Positions 15,869 to 23,609 of a stretch of 64,000 nucleotides of DNA are shown here, one piece after another. This DNA comes from Thermoanaerobaculia bacterium (GTDB taxonomy: Bacteria > Acidobacteriota > Thermoanaerobaculia > Multivoradales > JAHZIX01): contig JALXFE010000539.1 in NCBI GenBank assembly GCA_027069135.1, forward strand, positions 1-64,000, read 5' to 3'. The position numbers and the translations under genes are program-made. The notes under the pieces were generated by a model. The model searched no databases, was not told where the DNA came from, and saw only the letters and a list, made by a program, of their open reading frames with translations. The first letter of the stretch is position 1, and each line of letters begins with the position of its first letter.

Positions 15869-17683
15869 CTAAGGCTCGGTCCCGCGTTCCAAAAGCGATC
15901 GAAAAGGGAGGTCTAGGCTCGGCGTTGGCGAAGAGAGCGGAAGTTTCTGAAGCTGCCCCAGCACGCGGAGGGTGTATCCGATCTCCACCGCACCCGCCGT
16001 AGCTGCAAAGTGCAGCGAGCTCACCTTGACCAACCCGTCGGGAAGAAAACCAAAGGAGACTTCCTCTTCGACCTCTCCGTAGGAATACCGTACAGAGACG
16101 CCCTTCTTGCCGCGGAGCAGGTACTTTGAGCCGTTGGATTCGGCCAGACTCCGGGTCTGGGAAGACGCCGGGGGCTCACCAAAGACGACCATCCGGGGTT
16201 TGGACACCACTTTGGCGCCCTCCGGCAGCTTCTTCAGGGCTTCGAGGAGAGCGGTCCGCTCGCGTTCGAGAATCTCTTCGCTAGAAAGGTCTCCGGAAAA
16301 TATCTGGACGACGACCGCCCCGGGATCATAGATGAGATCTCCCACGGCGACGCTTCGCACCTCGTCCGTGTTGCTTGGCGTCACGGTGAGACCGGAGGGG
16401 AGGGGTAAGGCGATGCCGAGGCTCTCGAGAGGGGTCGGGACGCCGGCCACCGGCTGGCCGAGGGTCCAGGGGCGCCCTTGGGCGATCGCAAAACCAAGGC
16501 TCGAAAGGAGGAGGAGCGCGAGGGCTGCAGCAGCGATACGAAGGCCCGGAGAATTTGGGATGGCCGTATCCGTTTCGGAGACATCGCGTCTCTCCCCGAG
16601 CTCATCGAGCCGCGGAAGATTTCGCGTCAGGAGGCCACTCAAGAGCAGGATCGCTCCCACTGCCCCGCCGCCGAAGTGGGCCCACATGTCGACGTGGGGA
16701 CGGAAGGAGTTGAGGACATTGATCCCCAGATTGAAGAGAGCCGCCTTTTTCGCCCCGGGGATCATTGTCGCCGGAAGCAGGCTTCCGGACCGATAGGCCA
16801 GGACGGCGTGAGCGCCGAGGAACCCCCAGAGGCCTCCGGAGGCTCCGACGGCGAAACCGTCCAGGAATTGCAGACTGAGAAGGCTCGCACCGAGGCAAGA
16901 AAGGGAGTAGAGCAGGATCAACCGCCACGAGCCGATGATCTTTTCGAGGAAAGAACCGAGAACCCAGAGAACATAGCCGTTGAAAGCGAGGTGGAGAAAT
17001 CCGGAATGAAGAAAGGTGGAAGAGAAAAGTCGCCAGATCTCTCCTTCGCGGATTCGGTCTGGAGAAAGAGCGCCCAGGTGCAAGAGAACCGGCGGCGATT
17101 GTGTTCCCCCAAAGGCAGCTTCCAGACCGAAGACAAGGACCAGGAGAACCAGCAGGGTAAGGGTGGCCGGAGCGGACCGGGCAGCGAAGATTGCATGGAA
17201 ATGACGGGATTCCTCAGTCTTTGCAGCATTCTCTCTCAAGGTGGCCGAATGCTGTTCGAGACATCGATACCAATCCTCCGCCGAGGGATCCGCCGCCGCC
17301 GTCAGGTTTTCGAGAGCGCTTTGCAGCCGGCGGGCTCCCATGTTGTGCACAATGCCATCAGCCGACAGGTGAAATTTGGTAACGGAAGACCGCGTCATCC
17401 GGGGCCGGGTCGACTCCAGAACCTTCCGGGCCGCAGACCCTCCGCCGACGATCCCCAAAGCCAATTGGTGTTTGGCATGCTGGCGAACCATCCGCTCATT
17501 GAGCTCCTCGGCAATAGCCTCGGCCCGGTCCTCTTCCCAGGCCAGGAGTACCACCGTCGCCTTACCCTTTAGGCGAATCGTCGCACTGCGTTCCCGTAAG
17601 TCGAGGAGCTCGGCCTCCGGTTCTCTGGAAAGAAGCGAAAAGGTCGCTCGGGAGAGCTGGGATATGGGGAGAGGAAGGGTCAT
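15869..17683 (-). CDS. Rhomboid-family intramembrane serine protease with long flanking domains
   Basis: The 604-residue protein carries a rhomboid core at about 170-360. It has several membrane segments, WRLFSSTFLHSGFLHLAFNGY, the catalytic serine in VGASGGLWGFLGA (Ser282) and the catalytic histidine in HVDMWAHFGGGAVGA (His336). The first 165 residues are soluble and lack a recognised domain. After a further transmembrane segment at about 390-410, a C-terminal region of about 190 residues is predicted to be beta-rich and extracytoplasmic. Rhomboids cleave substrates within the membrane; the target is unknown. I chose the ATG at 17683 with AAGGA upstream over the TTG at 17722. It converges with the amidohydrolase, 6 bp apart. 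Confidence 0.85.
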   Translation of the reverse strand: MTLPLPISQLSRATFSLLSREPEAELLDLRERSATIRLKGKATVVLLAWEEDRAEAIAEELNERMVRQHAKHQLALGIVGGGSAARKVLESTRPRMTRSSVTKFHLSADGIVHNMGARRLQSALENLTAAADPSAEDWYRCLEQHSATLRENAAKTEESRHFHAIFAARSAPATLTLLVLLVLVFGLEAAFGGTQSPPVLLHLGALSPDRIREGEIWRLFSSTFLHSGFLHLAFNGYVLWVLGSFLEKIIGSWRLILLYSLSCLGASLLSLQFLDGFAVGASGGLWGFLGAHAVLAYRSGSLLPATMIPGAKKAALFNLGINVLNSFRPHVDMWAHFGGGAVGAILLLSGLLTRNLPRLDELGERRDVSETDTAIPNSPGLRIAAAALALLLLSSLGFAIAQGRPWTLGQPVAGVPTPLESLGIALPLPSGLTVTPSNTDEVRSVAVGDLIYDPGAVVVQIFSGDLSSEEILERERTALLEALKKLPEGAKVVSKPRMVVFGEPPASSQTRSLAESNGSKYLLRGKKGVSVRYSYGEVEEEVSFGFLPDGLVKVSSLHFAATAGAVEIGYTLRVLGQLQKLPLSSPTPSLDLPFRSLLERGTEP

Positions 17684-17784
17684 TTCAGTTCCTTGTGGAG
17701 ATCCGTTAGGAAAAGCGCACAAACGCCCAGATTACCACATCCCGAGACGTTGCTTCGGTGGTGGTGAGTAGGGAAGATGGACAT

Positions 17785-17817
17785 CAGCCAATATTCGGCA
17801 GCCAATATTCGGCTGCC
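17785..17817. repeat. REP-like tandem/palindromic repeat beside the Y1 transposase gene
   Basis: CAGCCAATATTCGG occurs twice head to tail (17785-17798 and 17799-17812). The second copy lies in a hairpin: GGCAGCC (17797-17803), loop AATATTC, GGCTGCC (17811-17817). Imperfect palindromes like this are typical substrates of REP-associated Y1 transposases. The element lies upstream of the preferred transposase start. Confidence 0.5.
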
Positions 17818-17908
17818 CCTTCCGGAAATACCCCGAATTCCGCCGTTTTCCCCAAATTCTCGCCCCGGATCTGCAAGATCCTGCTCCTACCTTCCGTCCT
17901 TAAGGAGT

Positions 17909-18859
17909 ATGAAGCACTTACCTAGGTATCTTCCGCCCGGCACCTTCCTTGCCGAAATCACCCAACGCTGCCTCCTGGGTTTTCATCTGCTGAGACCCTC
18001 CAAGAGGCTCAATCTCCTCATCGCGGGCGTCGTAGCTCGGGCCCTGGAGAAGTACCCCGTCGAGGTCATCGGCCTGGCCGTGCCCTCCAACCACTATCAC
18101 CTGATTGCCACCGGTACGAGCCAGGAGGATCTCTCCAAGTTCATGAACTTCGTCTCCTCAAACGTCGCCCGGGAAGCGGGAAAGATCCATGGTTGGGAGG
18201 GCAAGCTGTGGGCTGGACGCTACGATTGCACGCCCATCACCGATGAGGAGGAAATCCAGGTCAAACGGCTCAAATACCTGCTCAGCCAAGGCTGCAAAGA
18301 GGGGCTCGTCTCGAGTCCAACTCTGTGGCCCGGGGTTCACTGCGCCAAAGCCCTCATGAACGGCACCGGGATTCCCGGTGTCTGGGTCAATCGCACCGCC
18401 CTTTATAAGGCGCGGCTCAAGAAGAAGGGGCGGGAGAAGGTCCGGCCCATCGACTTTGAAGAAGATCTCCTCCTCAAGTTCTCGCCCCTACCATGTTGGG
18501 CCCATCTGGCGCCGGAGGACTACCAACAGAGAATCCGGGATCTGGTTCGGGAGATCGAAGAAGAAACCGCCGCTCACCACCGGGAGGCGGGGACAAGCCC
18601 GTTGGGCCGCCGCGCCGTGCTCAAGAGGGATCCCCACTACCGACCCAAAGCCCTCGAGACCTCTCCGGCGCCCCGGGTCCATGCCGCCACCCGGGAGGCC
18701 CGCAAGAGGTTCATGGATGCTCTGCGCATCTTTCTCAGAGCCTACCGGGCGGCTTCGGCGCGGCTTCGAGGCGGTGAGCCTTTAGCAGAGTTCCCCGGAG
18801 GTTGTTTTCCACCCCACGGGCCATTTGTCCCCTTCGGCGACAGCCTGCACCCGGCGTAA
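17909..18859 (+). CDS. Y1/HUH transposase, REP-associated (RAYT-like)
   Basis: This 316-residue protein matches the Y1 transposase superfamily (IS200-like, TnpA_REP). The HUH metal motif is intact as SNHYHLI (His62, His64). The likely catalytic tyrosine is Tyr123 in LKYLLSQGCKEGLV, aligned with the YIHLNPVRAGL motif of relatives. KLWAGRYDCTPI corresponds to the conserved WQRRYYS segment. The C-terminal 120 residues are basic and unassigned. The frame opens at 17777, but the ATG at 17909 starts where homology begins (MKHLPRYLPPGTF) and has AAGGAG nearby, although only one base away. Enzymes of this kind nick single-stranded DNA at REP hairpins. No insertion-sequence ends are visible, so it looks like a single-copy domesticated transposase. 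Confidence 0.8.
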   Translation: MKHLPRYLPPGTFLAEITQRCLLGFHLLRPSKRLNLLIAGVVARALEKYPVEVIGLAVPSNHYHLIATGTSQEDLSKFMNFVSSNVAREAGKIHGWEGKLWAGRYDCTPITDEEEIQVKRLKYLLSQGCKEGLVSSPTLWPGVHCAKALMNGTGIPGVWVNRTALYKARLKKKGREKVRPIDFEEDLLLKFSPLPCWAHLAPEDYQQRIRDLVREIEEETAAHHREAGTSPLGRRAVLKRDPHYRPKALETSPAPRVHAATREARKRFMDALRIFLRAYRAASARLRGGEPLAEFPGGCFPPHGPFVPFGDSLHPA

Positions 18860-18891
18860 CCGGGCGCGATGGCCAAGGGCCCTAAGATTTC

Positions 18892-18911
18892 GGCCACCGA
18901 AAGCGGTGGCC
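18892..18911. repeat. Strong hairpin downstream of the Y1 transposase gene
   Basis: GGCCACCG (18892-18899) pairs exactly with CGGTGGCC (18904-18911) across an AAAG loop. A competing outer pairing exists between CCAAGG (18873-18878) and CCTTGG (18910-18915). It may be a terminator (no U-tract follows) or a REP-like unit used by the transposase. Confidence 0.45.
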
Positions 18912-19100
18912 TTGGGAAAGGTGCGCCTGGAGAGCATTTTCGCCCCCAAACTCGGCCTTCCGGAGGGTAGAGGATCGCGAAATTTGGCCTAGCGGAGCAT
19001 CCTGGCGGGCGATTCTGGGTGTTTGGGTCTGTTCCGTATTGCAGGGATGCTCCATCCTTCTCTATTTGGCTGCCGTCGATTGCCGGCCATCGATTTTCGG

Positions 19101-20177
19101 TCAGGGGCTGTCGTCCGGGGCTTGGCCGAGAGACTCGGCGTAGGCGCGGGCGATGGTTTCGGGCATCCAGGTGTCGAAGGATCGTTGGGCGATGGGGTCG
19201 TCGCCGGCCAGGAGCTTGCGAAACTCTCGGAGGTCTACGGCTTGTTGGGTTTGTTGAAGGTTCTTGCCGGCGGTCGCGGCGGTGGTGGTTTGGTCGACTA
19301 AGGAGCGGAACATCCGGAGGACGAGACGAAGGTGTGACTTGCCGCGTCGCACGCTTCCATGGCCCGGGACCTGGATGTCGAAATCCAGCTGCTCCAGGGT
19401 TTCGAGGGCCCGGATCCAGGAAGAAGGGTAGCCGTGACCGCCGTAGGGGAGGTCGTCCAGGAGATCTCCGGTGATGAGAATCTTGTCCTCCGGCAGGTAG
19501 ATGACGGTATCGCCTCGGGTGTGAGCCCGGAAGTGGAAGATCTCGAGAGTGCGACCGGGGCGGCGAAGGACGAGATGCTCCCGGTAGGTGAGATCCGGAG
19601 CCAGGAAATGGGTGTTGCGATAGAGCTCCAGGCGATGCTGGGCTCGTTCGATACCCGCTCCCAATTGGGCCCTTTCTGCCGCCGTCATCTCGGCACCGTC
19701 GGTTTTCAGTCCGCTGGCGAGCTGGGCCTCGGCTTCGGGGAGCGCTCGGACCAAGCGTTCGGTCTGTTCCCGGACGTAGGCCGCGGCCCGGTTCGGGACG
19801 TCTTCTATCAGGCTCTCGTGGCCGAGGATGGTGAGGTCTTTCGGAAAGGATCGCTTGTAGATCTCGTTGCCCTGGGTATGGTCGCTATGCCAATGGGTGT
19901 TGATCAGGAACCGCACGGGTTTCTCGGTCTCCTGGTCGATGAAGCGGAGCAGCTCGGTCACGGCCTCGGCGTTGGCCTGACTGTCGACGACGATGACCTC
20001 CTGCGCCGTCATGATGACGACGGAGTTCGAGTCGTTGAACCGTTCCGACTCCCCTTGGAGGGCAGCGAAGATTCCTGGGGAGAGCTCTTCGATGGTCCAG
20101 AGGCCTTCGTCTTCTGAGGCGTGGAGAGGGGCTATCAGGCTAAAGGCGGCGAGTAGGAGCAGCAAGGGATGTTTCAT
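19101..20177 (-). CDS. Exported metallo-beta-lactamase-fold hydrolase
   Basis: A 358-residue protein with an N-terminal signal peptide (PLLLLLAAFSLIAPLHA, cleavage near HAS-E). The metallo-beta-lactamase signature HWHSDHTQGN provides the first zinc ligands, LRRPGRTLEIFHFRAHTRGDTVIYLP the later His, and DKILITGDLLDD the bridging Asp. The closing PGHGSVRRGK supplies the last His. The spacing resembles class B-like and quinoprotein-relay MBL proteins rather than a proven lactamase. An inserted helical region (about 125-170) lies between the metal motifs. It is probably periplasmic; the substrate is unknown. It is last in a run of three minus-strand genes, 27 bp after trmL. Confidence 0.83.
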   Translation of the reverse strand: MKHPLLLLLAAFSLIAPLHASEDEGLWTIEELSPGIFAALQGESERFNDSNSVVIMTAQEVIVVDSQANAEAVTELLRFIDQETEKPVRFLINTHWHSDHTQGNEIYKRSFPKDLTILGHESLIEDVPNRAAAYVREQTERLVRALPEAEAQLASGLKTDGAEMTAAERAQLGAGIERAQHRLELYRNTHFLAPDLTYREHLVLRRPGRTLEIFHFRAHTRGDTVIYLPEDKILITGDLLDDLPYGGHGYPSSWIRALETLEQLDFDIQVPGHGSVRRGKSHLRLVLRMFRSLVDQTTTAATAGKNLQQTQQAVDLREFRKLLAGDDPIAQRSFDTWMPETIARAYAESLGQAPDDSP

Positions 20178-20204
20178 GGTGTGGAGGATTGTACGGTGCC
20201 CGTG

Positions 20205-20684
20205 CTACGGGGTTTCTCGGGCGGCCGCTTGGCGCTGCGCCTCGTAGACTCCTAGCGCCACGGAGGTGGAGAGGTTGAGAGAGCGTACAGCGCAGCTTTT
20301 CATGGGAATGGACACGGACCGGTGGCGGTAGGCGGCTTTTAGCTCCGGAGGCAGGCCGGAGCCTTCCCGGCCGAAGATCAGCGCCGAACGATCCGGGTAG
20401 TCGGCTTGCCAGTAGGAGCGCTGGGCCTCCGCAGTGAAAAAGAATGCCTTTCCCAATTCCGGCAGGACCTCCTCGAAGGCTTCCCAGGAAGGCCAGATCA
20501 CGGGCTGTACGTGGGGCCAATAGTCGAGGCCCGCCCGGCGCAGGTAGCGGTCTTCGAGGGAGAATCCCAGGGGCTCGACGAGGTGCAGCTGGGTGTCGGT
20601 GGCGAGGCAGGTGCGGCCGGCGTTGCCCGCGTTGCCGGGGATTTCCGGGTACACCAGGACGACATGAAGCTTTCGTGAGCTCAT
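20205..20684 (-). CDS. trmL: tRNA (cytidine/uridine-34-2'-O)-methyltransferase TrmL
   Basis: This SPOUT-class enzyme transfers a methyl group from SAM to the 2'-OH of the wobble base C34/U34 in certain leucine tRNAs. The 159-residue size matches E. coli TrmL (157). Motif 1 lies in VLVYPEIPGNAGNAGRTC, motif 2 in LIFGREGSGLPPE, and motif 3, which forms the trefoil knot, in IPMKSCAVRSLNLSTSVAL. It is cytoplasmic and dimeric in the family. The gene lies between the YpdA-type and MBL genes on the same strand. Confidence 0.92.
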   Translation of the reverse strand: MSSRKLHVVLVYPEIPGNAGNAGRTCLATDTQLHLVEPLGFSLEDRYLRRAGLDYWPHVQPVIWPSWEAFEEVLPELGKAFFFTAEAQRSYWQADYPDRSALIFGREGSGLPPELKAAYRHRSVSIPMKSCAVRSLNLSTSVALGVYEAQRQAAARETP

Positions 20685-20741
20685 CAGGATTTTTCCTCGA
20701 GGGGCGCCGTGAGCCGGGCGAACCGCTTCCTGTGGCTAGGT

Positions 20742-21800
20742 TCAGCTTTCCGGAAGCTCGTAATGCTTTTCCAATTCCATGCGCGGCTCCCGGCCGGTCA
20801 GGGAGGCGAGAATGCGTTCCACGTGGATGTGAGTGGTCTCGATGAAGGCTTTGACCCCTCCCAGCTGGGTTCCGGCGGCAGCGGTCCCGGCGACGTAGAT
20901 TCCGGCTACGTTGGTCTCCATGGTCTCCGGGTCATGGTGGGGCTCCCGACCGGGGCCTTCGAGGTGAATCCCCAGGCTCTCGAAGAGGGTGGGATCCTGC
21001 CGGTATCCGGTCAGAAGCAGAACGAAATCGGCAGCGACCTCCAAGGGCTCACCGGGGGCCGCGGCGGTGCCGTCGGCCCGTTCTGTGAGACGTTCCAGGA
21101 TCACTCGATCGTTGAGGATTTCCCGGGGCACAGTCAAGGGAAGGAATTTAACTTGCCCGTCCCGAAGGAGAGCTCGGATCTCCGGCATCAACCAATACTT
21201 GACGCGGGTTTCGTCGATTTCGGCGCCACGGTAGCTCAGGGTTACCCGAGCCCCGGCCCGAAAGCAGCGGATCGCCGCCTCCACCGCGGAGTTCTTGCCC
21301 CCGACGATGAGAACCCGTTGTCGGAAGTATTGATGGGTTTCACCGAAGTAGTGGCTCGCGTGCTCGGAGTCTTCTCCGGGAATCTGCAGAAGGTTCGGCT
21401 GGTGCATGTTGCCGACGGCCAGGACGATGTGGCGAACCCAGGTCCGTCGATCTCCGCCGCGGTGGTGGGAGAGAATCTCGAAGCCATCCTCACGGACCTG
21501 TGCCCCAAGGACCCGCTCGAAGGTGTGGATCTCAAGGTCGAATTGTTGGACGACAGACCTCAGGTAGGCGAGATATTCTTCTCGGGTGGCCTTGGATTGG
21601 TCGACGGTAACCAAGGGCACTCCGGCGATGGCGATGCGTTCCGGGGAGGAGAAGAAACGGGTCTGGGGAGCCCACCAGCTGAAAGTAGACCCGATCTGGC
21701 CAGCCTCGAAATGGACGTGGCTCATGCCGGCCGCCGAGAGGGCCACAGCGAGCTCGAGCCCGATAGGCCCCCCACCGACAATTGCGACATCGTAGTTCAT
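20742..21800 (-). CDS. YpdA-family flavoprotein, putative bacillithiol disulfide reductase
   Basis: A 352-residue FAD/NAD(P)H oxidoreductase. The N-terminal YDVAIVGGGPIGLELAVAL is the FAD-binding Rossmann motif, and RVLIVGGKNSAVEAAIRCF is the NAD(P)H motif. NVAGIYVAGTAAAGTQLGGV near the C-terminus is the final FAD contact. It lacks the CxxC redox pair of thioredoxin reductase, which fits YpdA (Bdr), the enzyme proposed to reduce bacillithiol disulphide with NADPH. The STFSWWAPQTRFFSSPERIAI region is also YpdA-like. If correct, the host uses bacillithiol, which is seen in Firmicutes, Bacteroidota, Deinococci and Acidobacteriota. It is first of three minus-strand genes. Confidence 0.8.
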   Translation of the reverse strand: MNYDVAIVGGGPIGLELAVALSAAGMSHVHFEAGQIGSTFSWWAPQTRFFSSPERIAIAGVPLVTVDQSKATREEYLAYLRSVVQQFDLEIHTFERVLGAQVREDGFEILSHHRGGDRRTWVRHIVLAVGNMHQPNLLQIPGEDSEHASHYFGETHQYFRQRVLIVGGKNSAVEAAIRCFRAGARVTLSYRGAEIDETRVKYWLMPEIRALLRDGQVKFLPLTVPREILNDRVILERLTERADGTAAAPGEPLEVAADFVLLLTGYRQDPTLFESLGIHLEGPGREPHHDPETMETNVAGIYVAGTAAAGTQLGGVKAFIETTHIHVERILASLTGREPRMELEKHYELPES

Positions 21801-21843
21801 CGGCGAGAGAGGATACCAGGGATGGAGAGGATGGGAAATTGGG

Positions 21844-21873
21844 TCGACTTGTTAAGTTTTTTCGCTCTATACT
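21844..21873 (+). promoter_or_regulatory. Weak sigma-70-like promoter candidate upstream of the histidine kinase
   Basis: TCGACT (21844-21849) and TATACT (21868-21873) are separated by 18 bp, matching four and five of six consensus bases. It lies in a locally AT-rich patch of the 235-bp gap between the divergent YpdA gene and the kinase. Low certainty. Confidence 0.25.
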
Positions 21874-21990
21874 CTGTCCTGTTCCTCTGCATGCTTTGAT
21901 CAAGAGTCGCCCGAAGAGCCGCGGTTCTTGAGCTTTTGAGATGATCCAGGGAAGGGTTCACTGACCAAAATCGTTGTTTCACGGCCCCTG

Positions 21991-22031
21991 TAGGGTATGG
22001 GGGCCTCGGTAGGGTATTGGGGTTTAGGGTA
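21991..22031. repeat. Three direct TAGGGTA repeats before the histidine kinase start
   Basis: TAGGGTATGGGGG (21991-22003), TAGGGTATTGGGG (22010-22022) and TAGGGTA (22025-22031) lie in a row directly upstream of the ATG at 22036. Starts are 19 and 15 bp apart. They could be an operator or simple-sequence drift. Confidence 0.4.
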
Positions 22032-22035
22032 CGTC

Positions 22036-23550
22036 ATGCGGTCATTGCACCATCTCTCGATTCGAAGCAAGATCATCGGCATCATTTTGCTCACCAACGT
22101 GGTCGGCCTCGGCCTGGCCTTTGGGTTGGTCATTTTCAACGACATCCGGATCTTTCGGGATCAGTTGGAGGACAGCTCCCAGGCCATGGCGCAGCTGGTC
22201 GCTGCCTACAACGTCGTCCCCCTGATTTTCGACGATCCGGAAGACACCGAATCGTCTCTGCAACGGCTGACCTTCCATGAGAGCTTTTTGGAGGCCATCA
22301 TTTTCGATGCCCAAGGAGAGCTCTTCGGGCGCTTTCCGGCCGAGGGCAAGGGCTTACCCGATCCCACCGCGTCGTCCGTCAGTGGCTACCGCGATGGCTA
22401 TGTCGAGGTCGTCGAACCGGTGGTGGAGAACCTCAAACGGGTGGGCACGGTCTGTCTGCGCTTCAGTACAGAGCGCTTGGACCAAAGCATCAACGATTAC
22501 CTGCTGCATATGATTTCAGTGCTCGCCGTGATGCTTCTGGTGTCGACCCTCCTCTCCTTTCTTCTCGGTCGGGTGATTTCTCGTCCCATACTCCAGCTGG
22601 CGGATGTCGCCCACAAGATTGCCGAGGAAGGGGATTATTCCCTCCGGGTCCACAAGATCGGCCGAGACGAGATCGCCGAGCTCTGCGATGTCTTCAACGG
22701 CATGCTCGACCAGGTCTATACCCGGCAATTGGAGTTGGAACGCAGCAATAGCGAACTCGACCATTTCGCCCGGGCGACATCCCACGACCTCAAGGCGCCG
22801 CTGCGAGGCATCGCGACGCTGGCCTCGTGGATCGAGGAGGACCTGCGGGCCGAGGAGCGCCTGCCGGCTTCGACGGCGGAGCGTTTGGAGCTGTTGCAGC
22901 GGCGGGTCAAGCGGATGGAGGGGTTGATCAACGGCATCCTCGAATACTCACGGGTGGGCCGAATGGACGCCCAGGTGCAGCTGATCGACTGTTACGAACT
23001 GGTGCAGGAATTGGTGGAGTTGCTCAGTCCTCCCTCCGGCTTGAAGATCACCGTCGCCGACGACCTTCCGGTGTTCAGAACCAAGAAGGTCCGCCTGCAG
23101 CAGGTGTTCGCGAATCTCATCAGCAACGCCGTGAAGCATCATGATCGGGAGGAAGGGGAGATTCAGGTTTCCGGCCGGCGCGATGGAGATTTCTATGAGT
23201 TTCGGGTCAGCGACGACGGTCCCGGGATCCCGCCTCAATTCCAGAAAAAGATCTTTATGATCTTCCAAACTCTGCAGCCGCGGGACGTCGTGGAGTCGAC
23301 CGGTGTCGGTCTGGCCCTGGTCCAGAAGATCGTCGAAGGGGAAGGGGGACACGTGGAGGTCGAGTCGGCGGGTACCCGGGGCACGACGTTCATCTTCACC
23401 TGGCCGGCGAGAGATCCCACGGAGGCGGTGGGAGGGGGGAAAACCAGCCTTCCTTTAGAATCCTGGATAGAGCTCCCGGGGCCGCGGCGACCGGACGCGA
23501 TGTCCTCTGAAAATGCTCCCCGCCTACATGCCCGAGACGATATCGATTAG
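22036..23550 (+). CDS. Membrane sensor histidine kinase (CHASE8-like, HAMP, HisKA, HATPase)
   Basis: A 504-residue sensor kinase. Transmembrane segment 1 (about 13-35) and segment 2 (about 160-182) frame a periplasmic domain of about 125 residues resembling CHASE8 (VVPLIFDDPEDTESSLQRL, then FDAQGELFGRFP). A HAMP linker follows (about 183-235), then HisKA with HFARATSHDLKAPLRGI (phosphoacceptor His250). The ATPase domain shows NLISNAVKHHD (N box), VSDDGPGIPP (G1) and GVGLALVQKIVE (G2). The frame opens at an ATG at 21997, but that start lies within the direct repeats, and family homology begins at 22036 (MRSLHHLSIRSKI). The next gene encodes a receiver-containing protein 57 bp downstream and is the likely phosphotransfer partner. 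Confidence 0.9.
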   Translation: MRSLHHLSIRSKIIGIILLTNVVGLGLAFGLVIFNDIRIFRDQLEDSSQAMAQLVAAYNVVPLIFDDPEDTESSLQRLTFHESFLEAIIFDAQGELFGRFPAEGKGLPDPTASSVSGYRDGYVEVVEPVVENLKRVGTVCLRFSTERLDQSINDYLLHMISVLAVMLLVSTLLSFLLGRVISRPILQLADVAHKIAEEGDYSLRVHKIGRDEIAELCDVFNGMLDQVYTRQLELERSNSELDHFARATSHDLKAPLRGIATLASWIEEDLRAEERLPASTAERLELLQRRVKRMEGLINGILEYSRVGRMDAQVQLIDCYELVQELVELLSPPSGLKITVADDLPVFRTKKVRLQQVFANLISNAVKHHDREEGEIQVSGRRDGDFYEFRVSDDGPGIPPQFQKKIFMIFQTLQPRDVVESTGVGLALVQKIVEGEGGHVEVESAGTRGTTFIFTWPARDPTEAVGGGKTSLPLESWIELPGPRRPDAMSSENAPRLHARDDID

Positions 23551-23595
23551 AATATTGCAAAATTCTGGAAGTGTATTGTTCTTGTAGTATTCGAT

Positions 23596-23609
23596 AGAGG
23601 GTTGAGCTG
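23596..23609 (+). promoter_or_regulatory. Ribosome binding site and probable CTG start of the REC-GGDEF-EAL gene
   Basis: AGAGGG (23596-23601) is followed after 5 bases by CTG at 23607. No ATG, GTG or TTG exists in this frame between the upstream stop at 23595-23597 and the GTG at 23661. The GTG would remove the acidic pair of the receiver domain. CTG followed by ISSATTTTRVLLIEDD gives a complete receiver. Confidence 0.55.

Noticed and set aside
16478-17572. 364-codon plus-strand frame opposite the rhomboid gene
   Set aside because: The rhomboid frame has catalytic motifs and membrane segments; the opposite frame is charged and featureless.
17777-18911. Complete IS200-like insertion sequence
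   Set aside because: No matching left and right ends, target-site pattern or second copy is visible; a single-copy RAYT-like gene fits better.
20742-21800. Thioredoxin reductase as the identity of the flavoprotein
   Set aside because: No CxxC redox pair between the two nucleotide-binding motifs; the N-terminal region fits YpdA instead.
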